Shown here: positions 1-4,742 of the stretch, piece by piece
Numbering within the stretch: the stretch's first letter is position 1
Layout: each line of letters starts with the position of its first letter
NCBI GenBank assembly: GCA_003534085.1
Contig: DQBY01000022.1
Coordinates: 220 to 5,347 of the forward strand
DNA: 5,128 bases
Reading direction: 5' to 3'
From: Candidatus Moraniibacteriota bacterium
Lineage (GTDB): Bacteria; Patescibacteriota; Minisyncoccia; Moranbacterales; UBA2206
Notes under the pieces: generated by a model
Databases searched by the model: none
What the model was told of the DNA's origin: nothing
Seen by the model: the letters and a program-made list of their open reading frames with translations, nothing else
Made by a program: the position numbers and the translations under genes

Positions 1-1042
1 TCTTGAACATGTGAACGCGTATGGCACCCTGGCGACCGGCGGAGTTTATCGAACCAAGACCGCGATTTTGAAAATTACAGATGCTTCCGGAAAAACCTTG
101 GAAGAATACAAAGAAACTCAAGGCGAGCGCGTCATCGATGAAAAATATGTAGCCATGCTGGACCACGTTTTATCCAACAACGAGTTGCGCGCGCCGGTTT
201 TCGGAACGAACAATCCCCTGGCTTTTAATAATCGTCCGGTAGCGGCTAAGACAGGAACCACGAATGAATGGCGCGACGGTTGGGCGATGGGCTACACTCC
301 GTCATTGGCTGTGGGCGTTTGGGCCGGCAACAACAATAATTCTGTCATGGCTCAAGGGGCAGACGGAAGCTACGTGGCCGCGCCGATCTGGAGAAAATTC
401 ATGGACGCGGTGCTCCACAATTACAACATTGAGAATTTTCCAAAATATGAAAAAGAAGAAACAGGAAAAGATGTTTTGGACGGAAAACTGGAAATGTCTT
501 CGAAGCTTAGGGTTTGTGAGATTCCTGGAAAAAAAGACAAGTATTGTTTAGCCAATGATGTCTGTCCCGACAGAAAAATAAAAGAAGAAAAATTTTTCAC
601 CGCTCATAACATCCTGTATTACGTAACAAAAGATGATCCTCGCGGAGACGCGCCAAGAAATCCTAAGAGTGATTCTCAATATGAAAATTGGGAAAAAGCC
701 GTTTTGAAATGGGTGAGCAAGAACACGAAGTTCAAAACGGATGAAATTCCGCAGGATGAATGCAAGGCTTCTGATTTCAGCGATTACAAAGCTTCTGTCA
801 GCCTGAGCGCATCAGCAGCCGGAAATATAATTAGCATCAGCGGTTCCGTCTCAGCTCCGTATGGAGTGAAAAGCTCCAGCTTGTCAATCGACGGAGAACA
901 AATCAGCCAACCGAACGGAGCGTTCACTGCCAGTTACGACGCCTCCGAAAAAAACGGCTCCGCAGTAACAATAAGACTGACAGTCACTGACGCGAACGAC
1001 AACACGGCATCTGATGAAAAGACTGTAAATGTGTCTTTCTGA
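1..1042 (+). CDS. Penicillin-binding protein 1A-like (class A PBP), 3' part only
   Basis: Class A PBPs polymerise glycan strands and cross-link peptidoglycan outside the cytoplasmic membrane. Only the C-terminal part is here: the frame is open from base 2 (Leu-Glu-His before the GTG at 11), so the start, transglycosylase domain, SxxK serine and SxN motif lie outside the window. Counting the GTG at 11 as residue 1, 'VNAYGTLATGGVY' matches the conserved helix late in PBP1A transpeptidase domains. KTGTT at 80-84 is the third catalytic motif, followed by the usual WRDGWAMGYTPSLAVGVWAGN stretch in shorter form (87-107) and the closing 'AAPIWRKFM' helix (123-131). The tail is long: a region with Cys169, Cys179, Cys185 and Cys251, then a beta-rich Ser/Thr-rich domain (about 260-343) resembling secreted Ig-like folds. 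The stop is TGA at 1040. The gene converges on the minus-strand DUF721 gene. The PBP assignment is firm; the tail fold is inferred from composition. Confidence 0.93.
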   Translation, partial: LEHVNAYGTLATGGVYRTKTAILKITDASGKTLEEYKETQGERVIDEKYVAMLDHVLSNNELRAPVFGTNNPLAFNNRPVAAKTGTTNEWRDGWAMGYTPSLAVGVWAGNNNNSVMAQGADGSYVAAPIWRKFMDAVLHNYNIENFPKYEKEETGKDVLDGKLEMSSKLRVCEIPGKKDKYCLANDVCPDRKIKEEKFFTAHNILYYVTKDDPRGDAPRNPKSDSQYENWEKAVLKWVSKNTKFKTDEIPQDECKASDFSDYKASVSLSASAAGNIISISGSVSAPYGVKSSSLSIDGEQISQPNGAFTASYDASEKNGSAVTIRLTVTDANDNTASDEKTVNVSF

Positions 1043-1057
1043 TTCAGCAGATCGCGC

Positions 1058-1113
1058 ATCACATGTCGCGGAGGTACATCATGAATCGCGGAAGGCAACA
1101 TATGAAAACATAG
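1058..1113 (+). other. Possible 10-codon mini-ORF with a strong Shine-Dalgarno site, in an imperfect tandem repeat
   Basis: GGAGGT at 1070-1075 lies 5 bases before ATG at 1081, which opens a 10-codon frame (MNRGRQHMKT) ending at TAG 1111-1113, inside the left arm of the following hairpin. This is the best ribosome-binding site in the window, where most genes have none. The stretch is also an imperfect tandem duplication: 'catcacatgtcgcgg' near 1058 resembles 'catcatgaatcgcgg' near 1078. It could be a leader peptide, a remnant of a longer gene, or chance. Nothing shows that it is translated. Confidence 0.2.
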
Positions 1114-1139
1114 AGACGCCCCGCCGGGGCGTCTCTATG
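1109..1139. terminator. Perfect 14-bp hairpin between convergent genes; likely bidirectional terminator and palindromic repeat
   Basis: The arms 1109-1122 (catagagacgcccc) and 1126-1139 are exact reverse complements around a 3-base loop. The hairpin lies 66 bp after the PBP stop and 13 bp after the DUF721 stop. Read on the minus strand, the stem is followed by TTTTC, a short U-tract fitting a terminator for the DUF721 gene. On the plus strand the run (gcgtttt) is weaker and offset. The core tagagacg...cgtctcta recurs at 5101-5127 with a different interior, so this is also one member of a dispersed palindrome family. Confidence 0.7.
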
Positions 1140-1152
1140 CGTTTTGGAAATT

Positions 1153-1446
1153 TTATTTCGATTTGATGTCCGTGATCACCTTTTCTCCGAGTTCCTCATT
1201 TATCTTTCTGATGATCCTATTTTTATTCAGCCAGAGCTCAGAAGCCCAGGCGGAATTTTTGCATCGGATGAAAATCGTCTTGCCCGTAAAATAATCCGGC
1301 ACAAAGCTTTCGATTCCCAACTTCCCAAAATCTTCCTGGATAACTTTCTTAAAAACATAAAAGACCGTCTTGTCGTCCAAAACGGATCTCTTTAGGCTCA
1401 TCCTTTCCGGCAGTTTTTTTCCTAGAAGATTTTTTAATGATTTCAT
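1153..1446 (-). CDS. DUF721 / DciA-like protein
   Basis: The 97-residue product matches the DUF721 family, whose better-known member DciA helps recruit or load the replicative helicase DnaB in bacteria that lack DnaC. The diagnostic part is the C-terminal half: 'TIFIRCKNSAWASELWLNK' (about 57-75), with the family's hydrophobic strand and Ser-Ala-Trp-x-x-Glu-Leu signature, then an amphipathic helix and 'NEELGEKVITDIKSK' at the end. It lacks the long N- or C-terminal extension of proteobacterial DciA and is little more than the core domain. The start is uncertain. ATG 1446 has GGCGGAG directly against it with no spacing; ATG 1401 (residue 16, before SLKRSVL) has GGAAAGG equally close. A large palindrome abuts the upstream side. 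Family is fairly sure; the helicase role is inferred only from the family. Confidence 0.8.
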   Translation of the reverse strand: MKSLKNLLGKKLPERMSLKRSVLDDKTVFYVFKKVIQEDFGKLGIESFVPDYFTGKTIFIRCKNSAWASELWLNKNRIIRKINEELGEKVITDIKSK

Positions 1447-1451
1447 CTCCG

Positions 1452-1494
1452 CCTAAAGCCCGGCTTTAGGAATTTCCTAAAGCCGGGCTTTAGG
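1452..1494. repeat. Doubly palindromic repeat: 19-bp inverted repeat whose arms are themselves palindromes
   Basis: Bases 1452-1470 (cctaaagcccggctttagg) and 1476-1494 are perfect reverse complements around 'aattt'. Each arm is also a 9-bp palindrome around one central base (1452-1460 with 1462-1470, and 1476-1484 with 1486-1494), so the 9-mer cctaaagcc occurs four times counting both strands. It can fold as one long hairpin or two small ones. It ends 5 bp upstream of the DUF721 ATG, so a transcript starting further up would carry it right before the ribosome-binding area. It resembles REP-type elements. Confidence 0.85.
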
Positions 1495-1743
1495 GTTCCA
1501 TGACCAGGCGCTTAAAGAAGCAGCTTGCTTGTCAATGACTATTTAATCATTTTTCCGAGCAATCTGCAATTCACTAAAAATATCAAGCCTTTTATTTAAA
1601 AAGCGCTCACCATCCTACGGCCGTGCTATCGTGATGGATTTTTTATACAAAGCTCGTAGCGTTCCGACCGCCAAAGCTATTCAAGCAAACAGCGGACGGA
1701 CCGCTACTTTGTAGTCTACTTCAAATTCTTCCAAAGAAGTTCG

Positions 1744-1772
1744 AAAATTGCCCTTTGCGAGCGGGCGATTTT
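1744..1772. terminator. Candidate bidirectional terminator downstream of the AbiE module
   Basis: Bases 1744-1753 (aaaattgccc) pair with 1763-1772 (gggcgatttt) over 10 bp, with one G-U wobble, around a 9-base loop. The A-tract and T-tract at the stem base give a U-rich 3' side on either strand. Read on the minus strand it comes about 30 bp after the toxin stop codon, where a terminator for the toxin-antitoxin transcript would be expected. The GC part of the stem is only four pairs. Confidence 0.4.
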
Positions 1773-1788
1773 TCTTGCATATGCAAGA
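1773..1788. repeat. 16-base perfect palindrome
   Basis: tcttgcatatgcaaga reads the same on both strands. It lies 14 bp beyond the toxin stop and directly beside the terminator-like stem. It could be a protein-binding site or part of the 3' end structure of the toxin transcript; no promoter is obvious beside it. Confidence 0.5.
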
Positions 1789-1801
1789 TTTATCACACTT
1801 T

Positions 1802-2548
1802 TTATTTTTCTTTTCCCAGTCTCTTTATCTCATCGCGCAAAAACATCAGCGTTTCTTGTTTTAATGTTTTGCGTATAGTTTTAAACTTGTCATAAGGAAG
1901 CAACACATTTAAATCTTGCGCGATAATTTCATTCGTAACTTTATCTTCCACAAAAGAAACCAGCTCCTCAAAAAATTTCTTCGGCTGTTGCCCGGTCCTC
2001 GCTTCAATAACAGCCTTGTCGTACTCAAAACTATTCTCAAAAAAATAGTGCACGTCATAAACATCACGCCCCGCTATGCCTGATTTTTTTTTATATCGAT
2101 CGATAAGAGCCACCAGCTTGTTGGCAAACATCGTTTCCGGTGTTTGACACGTAATAATCCGGTCAATTTCTGAAAAACGCTTAGTTTCATATCGATCGGC
2201 TTCTATTATGGGAAAAGTCATATCAATTTTAACCGTATTGCGCTCTCCTTCTTTGGCGGGATAACGCAAAAAGTATTGCGGCACTTTTTGGCTTTGATCT
2301 TTGATTGCCAGTCCAAGGTCATCAAAAATTTTCTCCATTTTTTCTCTTGCCTTAAACAGATCTGTCTTGCTGCCGGCAAAATCAAAATCCAGATCGACAG
2401 AAAAACGATCCAAATATCCCAACATAGCGGCGCATGTACCGCCTTTAAAATACAGGTTGCCAGCCAAAAAAGGATCGTCGTATAAAGCGGATAAAATTCG
2501 ATACAACCAGGCTTTGTGTTTAGCATCTTTAAGTTGAGGTAGTTGCAT
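1802..2548 (-). CDS. abiEii: AbiEii/AbiGii-type nucleotidyltransferase toxin (type IV TA)
   Basis: AbiEii proteins are DNA polymerase beta-like nucleotidyltransferases acting as the toxin of type IV toxin-antitoxin and abortive-infection systems. In numbering from the upstream TTG at 2587, the signature is clear: GGT at 49-51 in 'LYFKGGTCAAML', SVDLDFDF at 63-70 with the two metal-binding Asp (65, 67), KIDMTFP at 120-126 (third acidic position), 'FANKLVALIDRY' at 154-165, and RDVYDVHYF at 174-182. All motifs are intact, so the enzyme should be active. Start choice: TTG 2587 would overlap the antitoxin gene by 35 bp with only a distant SD-like AGGCGG. ATG 2548 begins four bases after the antitoxin TAA, suits translational coupling and leaves 35 residues before GGT, so I chose it (248 aa); the longer form (261 aa) remains possible. 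It is co-transcribed with the regulator just upstream. Confidence 0.9.
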   Translation of the reverse strand: MQLPQLKDAKHKAWLYRILSALYDDPFLAGNLYFKGGTCAAMLGYLDRFSVDLDFDFAGSKTDLFKAREKMEKIFDDLGLAIKDQSQKVPQYFLRYPAKEGERNTVKIDMTFPIIEADRYETKRFSEIDRIITCQTPETMFANKLVALIDRYKKKSGIAGRDVYDVHYFFENSFEYDKAVIEARTGQQPKKFFEELVSFVEDKVTNEIIAQDLNVLLPYDKFKTIRKTLKQETLMFLRDEIKRLGKEK

Positions 2549-2552
2549 AATA

Positions 2553-3143
2553 TTATTGATAACGCTCGGGCGTAAATGGATAGCCAACGGCTTTTTGTAT
2601 CCGCCTGACTTCTTTCCAATTTACAGGAGCGTCAAAATAAACATGGGCATTATAATAAAGCAGATCTGCCACTGCTCGCTCAGGCGTGGCAACTCGCACT
2701 CCATTATTTTCACTGATTCCTTCTGATTGATAGAGAAAAATATCGGCCATTTTTCGGCAAGAATATTCTTTTCCAGCCAGCACAAATCGTCGTGAAACAG
2801 AGCTGATCAGCGTAATACCCGAAGGAGATTGATTGAGGATTCCTTCACTGAATAAAATTGTTTCACAACCGACATAAGCATAAGTATGTAGAGCCTTAAT
2901 CCCCAACAATAAAGGGTCGACCTTATTAACAGGCTTTATCGCATACATGCCATGCTGAATTCGATATAAAAGCCCTTGTTGCACATATCGCTTAAGCGTC
3001 GTATAAAGAGTATTTCTATTTATAATATTCCAAAGTGTGGCCAAATCTGATGCATGAAAAACCACCTCTCCTAGAGCGGCAAGTTGTTGAAATCGCCTTG
3101 ATACTCGTGAATATCTACCATAGGTTTTTTTATCTGTACTCAT
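2553..3143 (-). CDS. abiEi: AbiEi-like antitoxin / transcriptional regulator
   Basis: The 196-residue product has the layout of AbiEi-family antitoxins, which neutralise AbiEii and repress their own operon. Residues about 15-70 form a winged helix-turn-helix: 'HASDLATLWNIINRNTLYTT' (30-49), then 'LKRYVQQGLLYRIQHGMYAI', with the family's typical 'GLLYRIQHGMYAI' wing (57-69). The C-terminal domain includes 'VRVATPERAVADLLYY' (149-164), close to the conserved Ala-Thr-Pro-Glu-Arg-Ala motif of these regulators. The stop lies four bases before the preferred toxin ATG, the usual antitoxin-first order. There is no Shine-Dalgarno site. A consensus promoter ends so close to the ATG that the message is probably leaderless. 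The gene follows trxB by 53 bp on the same strand, so some read-through from trxB is possible. Neutralisation by this protein is inferred from family and position. Confidence 0.88.
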   Translation of the reverse strand: MSTDKKTYGRYSRVSRRFQQLAALGEVVFHASDLATLWNIINRNTLYTTLKRYVQQGLLYRIQHGMYAIKPVNKVDPLLLGIKALHTYAYVGCETILFSEGILNQSPSGITLISSVSRRFVLAGKEYSCRKMADIFLYQSEGISENNGVRVATPERAVADLLYYNAHVYFDAPVNWKEVRRIQKAVGYPFTPERYQ

Positions 3144-3149
3144 ATGTAC

Positions 3150-3177
3150 AGTATATCATAACAGTAAAGAATGTCAA
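3150..3177 (-). promoter_or_regulatory. Consensus sigma70-type promoter of the AbiE module, predicted leaderless
   Basis: On the minus strand, TTGACA (3172-3177), a 16-base spacer and TATACT (3150-3155) form a near-ideal promoter. Seven bases past the -10 box is 3143, the A of the antitoxin ATG. The 6-mer acagta (plus strand) occurs at 3148-3153, across the -10 box, and again at 3161-3166 in the spacer; with TGTACA at 3145-3150 these are candidate contact sites for autorepression by the antitoxin. Confidence 0.8.
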
Positions 3178-3196
3178 CTCCCTTGCCAGACTCTGC

Positions 3197-4123
3197 CTAA
3201 TTCGCCTTCAAATACTTCGATATGCTCCTCGCCGCAATCGCTCCTTCGGACGCAGCTGTTATAACCTGCCGAAATTTGTCGGAACCGTTTGTTATGTCGC
3301 CTGCCGCCCAAACTCCCGGAAGCGAGGTGGAACAGTCGGAATTTATTTTTATATATCCGTCTTCCATATCCACATTCAGCTGCTCTGCAAAATCAACATT
3401 GGGATCCGAACCGGCTTCGATAAATAAACCGCCAACGGCAATTTCATCTTTGCCGTCATATAAATTATCCAATTTTATTTTTTCCAGCTTATTTTCTCCG
3501 ACCGCTTCCGTGACATTGGTTTTGTAAACAACCTCAATTTTTGGATTTTTTTCGATCAGATTGATCCAGTGCTGCTCCGCGCGCAATTTTTCTCCGCGAT
3601 AGATAAGATAAACTTTTTCCGAAATTTCCGCCAGATACGCCGCCGCACCGGCCGCGCTGTCGCTGCCGCCGATCACGGCCACAGTTTTATTTTTATAAAA
3701 AAATCCGTCACACGTAGCGCAATATGAAATGCCCTTGCCAGATAATTTTTCTTCTCCGATTATTCCTAATTTTCTTCGTTTAGTTCCGGTCGCGAGAAGA
3801 ATTGCCTTGGCCTTCACAACCTTTTTTTGGTCATAAGCAATTTCAAATTCTTCACCTTCTTTTTTTATGGAATAAACCATGACCGGCGCAATTTCCGTGC
3901 CATATTTTTTCACGTGGTTTCCCCATTTTTGAGAGAACTCAAATCCGGTCATATCTTCCATGCCTGGATAATTATCAATGTGATGCGTTTCAGAAATTTG
4001 TCCTCCAAGCAAAGCTCCCAAAATTATATTTTCTACTCCGAACCGCGAAGCATAAATTGAAGCGGCCAGACCCGCAGGACCGGCTCCGATGATAACTAAA
4101 GGGTATCGCTTATTTTGATCCAT
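3197..4123 (-). CDS. trxB: Thioredoxin-disulfide reductase
   Basis: A low-molecular-weight thioredoxin reductase: an FAD protein that passes electrons from a pyridine nucleotide to thioredoxin in the cytoplasm. From ATG 4123 the product has 308 residues, normal for the family. The FAD motif GAGPAG is at 13-18, followed by 'GALLGGQISETHHIDNYPG'. The redox site CATC is at 135-138, the second nucleotide-binding motif GGSDSA at 152-157, and the C-terminal FAD motif 'AAGDI' at 273-277, then 'FRQVITAASEGAIAA'. The frame extends upstream to a TTG at 4171, but that adds 16 residues before the standard MDQNKRYPLVIIGAGPAG start, so ATG 4123 is preferred. One oddity: the HRRxxxR motif for the NADPH 2'-phosphate reads YRGEKLR at 175-181, and the usual EE after GGGxxA is missing. 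trxA lies 137 bp upstream on the same strand. Confidence 0.95.
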   Translation of the reverse strand: MDQNKRYPLVIIGAGPAGLAASIYASRFGVENIILGALLGGQISETHHIDNYPGMEDMTGFEFSQKWGNHVKKYGTEIAPVMVYSIKKEGEEFEIAYDQKKVVKAKAILLATGTKRRKLGIIGEEKLSGKGISYCATCDGFFYKNKTVAVIGGSDSAAGAAAYLAEISEKVYLIYRGEKLRAEQHWINLIEKNPKIEVVYKTNVTEAVGENKLEKIKLDNLYDGKDEIAVGGLFIEAGSDPNVDFAEQLNVDMEDGYIKINSDCSTSLPGVWAAGDITNGSDKFRQVITAASEGAIAARSISKYLKAN

Positions 4124-4132
4124 AAATATTTT

Positions 4133-4162
4133 ATTAAATTCACCCAATTGTCTAATTGCCAA
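4133..4162 (-). promoter_or_regulatory. trxB: Candidate promoter for trxB
   Basis: TTGGCA (4157-4162) and TTTAAT (4133-4138), each one base off consensus, are separated by 18 bases. The predicted start near 4126 would leave only about three untranslated bases before ATG 4123. That fits the lack of a Shine-Dalgarno site and matches the AbiE promoter. It overlaps the ggtgaatt-type repeats. Confidence 0.4.
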
Positions 4163-4257
4163 ATTCACCAAATAAAGAACCGAAGGTCAATTAATATAGT
4201 TTGAGATTAAGGAATTTAAAATTTTATTAGGTGAATTAGAAATTAGGTGAATTAGAA
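4137..4257. repeat. Tandem and inverted repeats filling the trxA-trxB spacer
   Basis: The 16-mer attaggtgaattagaa occurs twice in perfect tandem (4226-4241 and 4242-4257). Its core ggtgaatt (4230-4237, 4246-4253) appears inverted as aattcacc twice (4137-4144, 4162-4169). The trxA-trxB transcript could therefore form alternative long AT-rich hairpins, closing a loop of about 60-85 bases. The repeat starts three bases from the trxA stop codon and reaches to 13 bases before the trxB ATG. Confidence 0.7.
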
Positions 4258-4260
4258 ATT

Positions 4261-4587
4261 TTAAAGCTCTGCTTCAAGATCTTCCTCAAGCGCCTCTTTC
4301 GGCCTGAATCCGACAAAATCTTTCACCACTTTTCCACCTTTAAAAAGCTTCATGTTGGGTATGCTCTGGATTTCGTACTGCATCGCCAATTGCTGGTGCG
4401 CTGGATTCTCAACGTCCAGTTTTGCAATTTTTATTCCAGTTAAACTTTCCGAAAGCTCGTCTAAAACTGGAGCCATCATCCGACATGGTCCGCACCATGG
4501 CGCCCAAAAATCCACCAGGACCGGGGTCTCTGATTTTAAAACTTCCTGCTCGAAAGTTTTGTCCGTCAACTCAACTACTTTGCTCAT
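4261..4587 (-). CDS. trxA: Thioredoxin
   Basis: A 108-residue classical thioredoxin, the cytoplasmic dithiol reductant recycled by the TrxB encoded just downstream. The active site is the standard WCGPC at 31-35 within 'VDFWAPWCGPCRMMAPVLDE'. The cis-proline loop is SIPNMKLF at 75-82 (Pro77), followed by the conserved Gly pair in 'FKGGK' and 'FVGFRPKEAL' near the end. Length equals that of typical bacterial TrxA and there is no signal peptide. ATG 4587 is the only sensible start: it gives the normal N-terminus 'MSKVVELTDKTFEQEVL'. It is preceded by an A/T-only stretch without a Shine-Dalgarno site. A MITE-like element separates it from the CsoR-family gene upstream, so co-transcription with that gene is uncertain, while trxA and trxB plausibly share a transcript. 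Confidence 0.97.
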   Translation of the reverse strand: MSKVVELTDKTFEQEVLKSETPVLVDFWAPWCGPCRMMAPVLDELSESLTGIKIAKLDVENPAHQQLAMQYEIQSIPNMKLFKGGKVVKDFVGFRPKEALEEDLEAEL

Positions 4588-4627
4588 ATTTTTATTTAAA
4601 ACTTATTACGTTTTTAATATAACTCCT

Positions 4628-4739
4628 ATTGTCATTCCGGATTTAATCCGGAATCTAAAGCCTTGCGATAATCACTAGCTTTTATTAGATCCTGAATCCC
4701 TGGCCATAGCCACGGGCGAGGCAAGTTCAGGATGACAAT
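4628..4739. mobile_element. MITE-like nested palindromic element, about 112 bp
   Basis: Terminal inverted repeats attgtcat (4628-4635) and atgacaat (4732-4739) bound the element. Two inner hairpins follow: 4634-4641 with 4647-4654 (attccgga/tccggaat, loop tttaa) and 4689-4696 with 4726-4733 (atcctgaa/ttcaggat). The second contains a small stem tggc-cata-gcca (4701-4712). The 'GTCATTCCGGA...TCAGGATGAC' style is that of widespread non-coding palindromic repeats in bacterial genomes. No coding capacity is seen. It ends three bases from the stop codon of the CsoR-family gene and may also terminate that transcript. Confidence 0.7.
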
Positions 4740-4742
4740 CGC

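Larger units (their letters stand above)
1495..1801. other. Intergenic stretch of about 300 bp without an intact gene
   Basis: No open frame of useful length is visible on either strand, and minus-strand reading gives only short runs broken by stops (for example EVDYKVAVRPLFA followed by TGA). Small structures are present: a 5-bp hairpin at 1518-1530 (aagca/tgctt), a 5-bp hairpin at 1691-1705 (agcgg/ccgct), the terminator-like stem at 1744-1772 and a 16-base palindrome at 1773-1788. A weak minus-strand promoter for the DUF721 gene is conceivable: TTGCAG at 1564-1569, 17-base spacer, TGaTTAAAT with -10 at 1541-1546. I recognise no RNA family; a decayed gene fragment or an unknown small RNA are both possible. 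Confidence 0.5.

Noticed and set aside
264..551. Second plus-strand open frame inside the PBP gene
   Set aside because: It lies wholly within a clearly coding frame with conserved PBP motifs, and its translation shows no recognisable domain.
1040..1083. UGA read as an amino acid at the PBP stop (code 25)
   Set aside because: Read-through would add only about 14 residues without domain character before another TGA, and the Ig-like domain ends naturally at the first TGA.
1109..1494. CRISPR array formed by the repeated palindromes
   Set aside because: There are no regularly spaced direct repeats with unique spacers; the repeats are isolated inverted repeats.
2549..2587. Longer AbiEii from TTG 2587
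   Set aside because: It needs a rare start codon and a 35-bp overlap with only a distant SD-like AGGCGG, while ATG 2548 follows the antitoxin stop by four bases. It is not excluded.
2218..2619. Minus-strand 133-residue frame overlapping the AbiE toxin
   Set aside because: The toxin frame carries all nucleotidyltransferase motifs; this alternative frame has none.
3035..4060. Several plus-strand open frames opposite the antitoxin and trxB
   Set aside because: They are antisense shadows of well-supported genes; the translations show no family motifs and no start signals.
4124..4171. N-terminal extension of TrxB to a TTG at 4171
   Set aside because: It adds 16 residues before the normal family start and overlaps the candidate promoter and inverted repeats; ATG 4123 gives the usual spacing to GAGPAG.
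4588..4627. Promoter directly upstream of trxA
   Set aside because: A TTAAAT at a leaderless distance from the ATG is possible, but the best -35 match is only about three of six bases, too weak to report.
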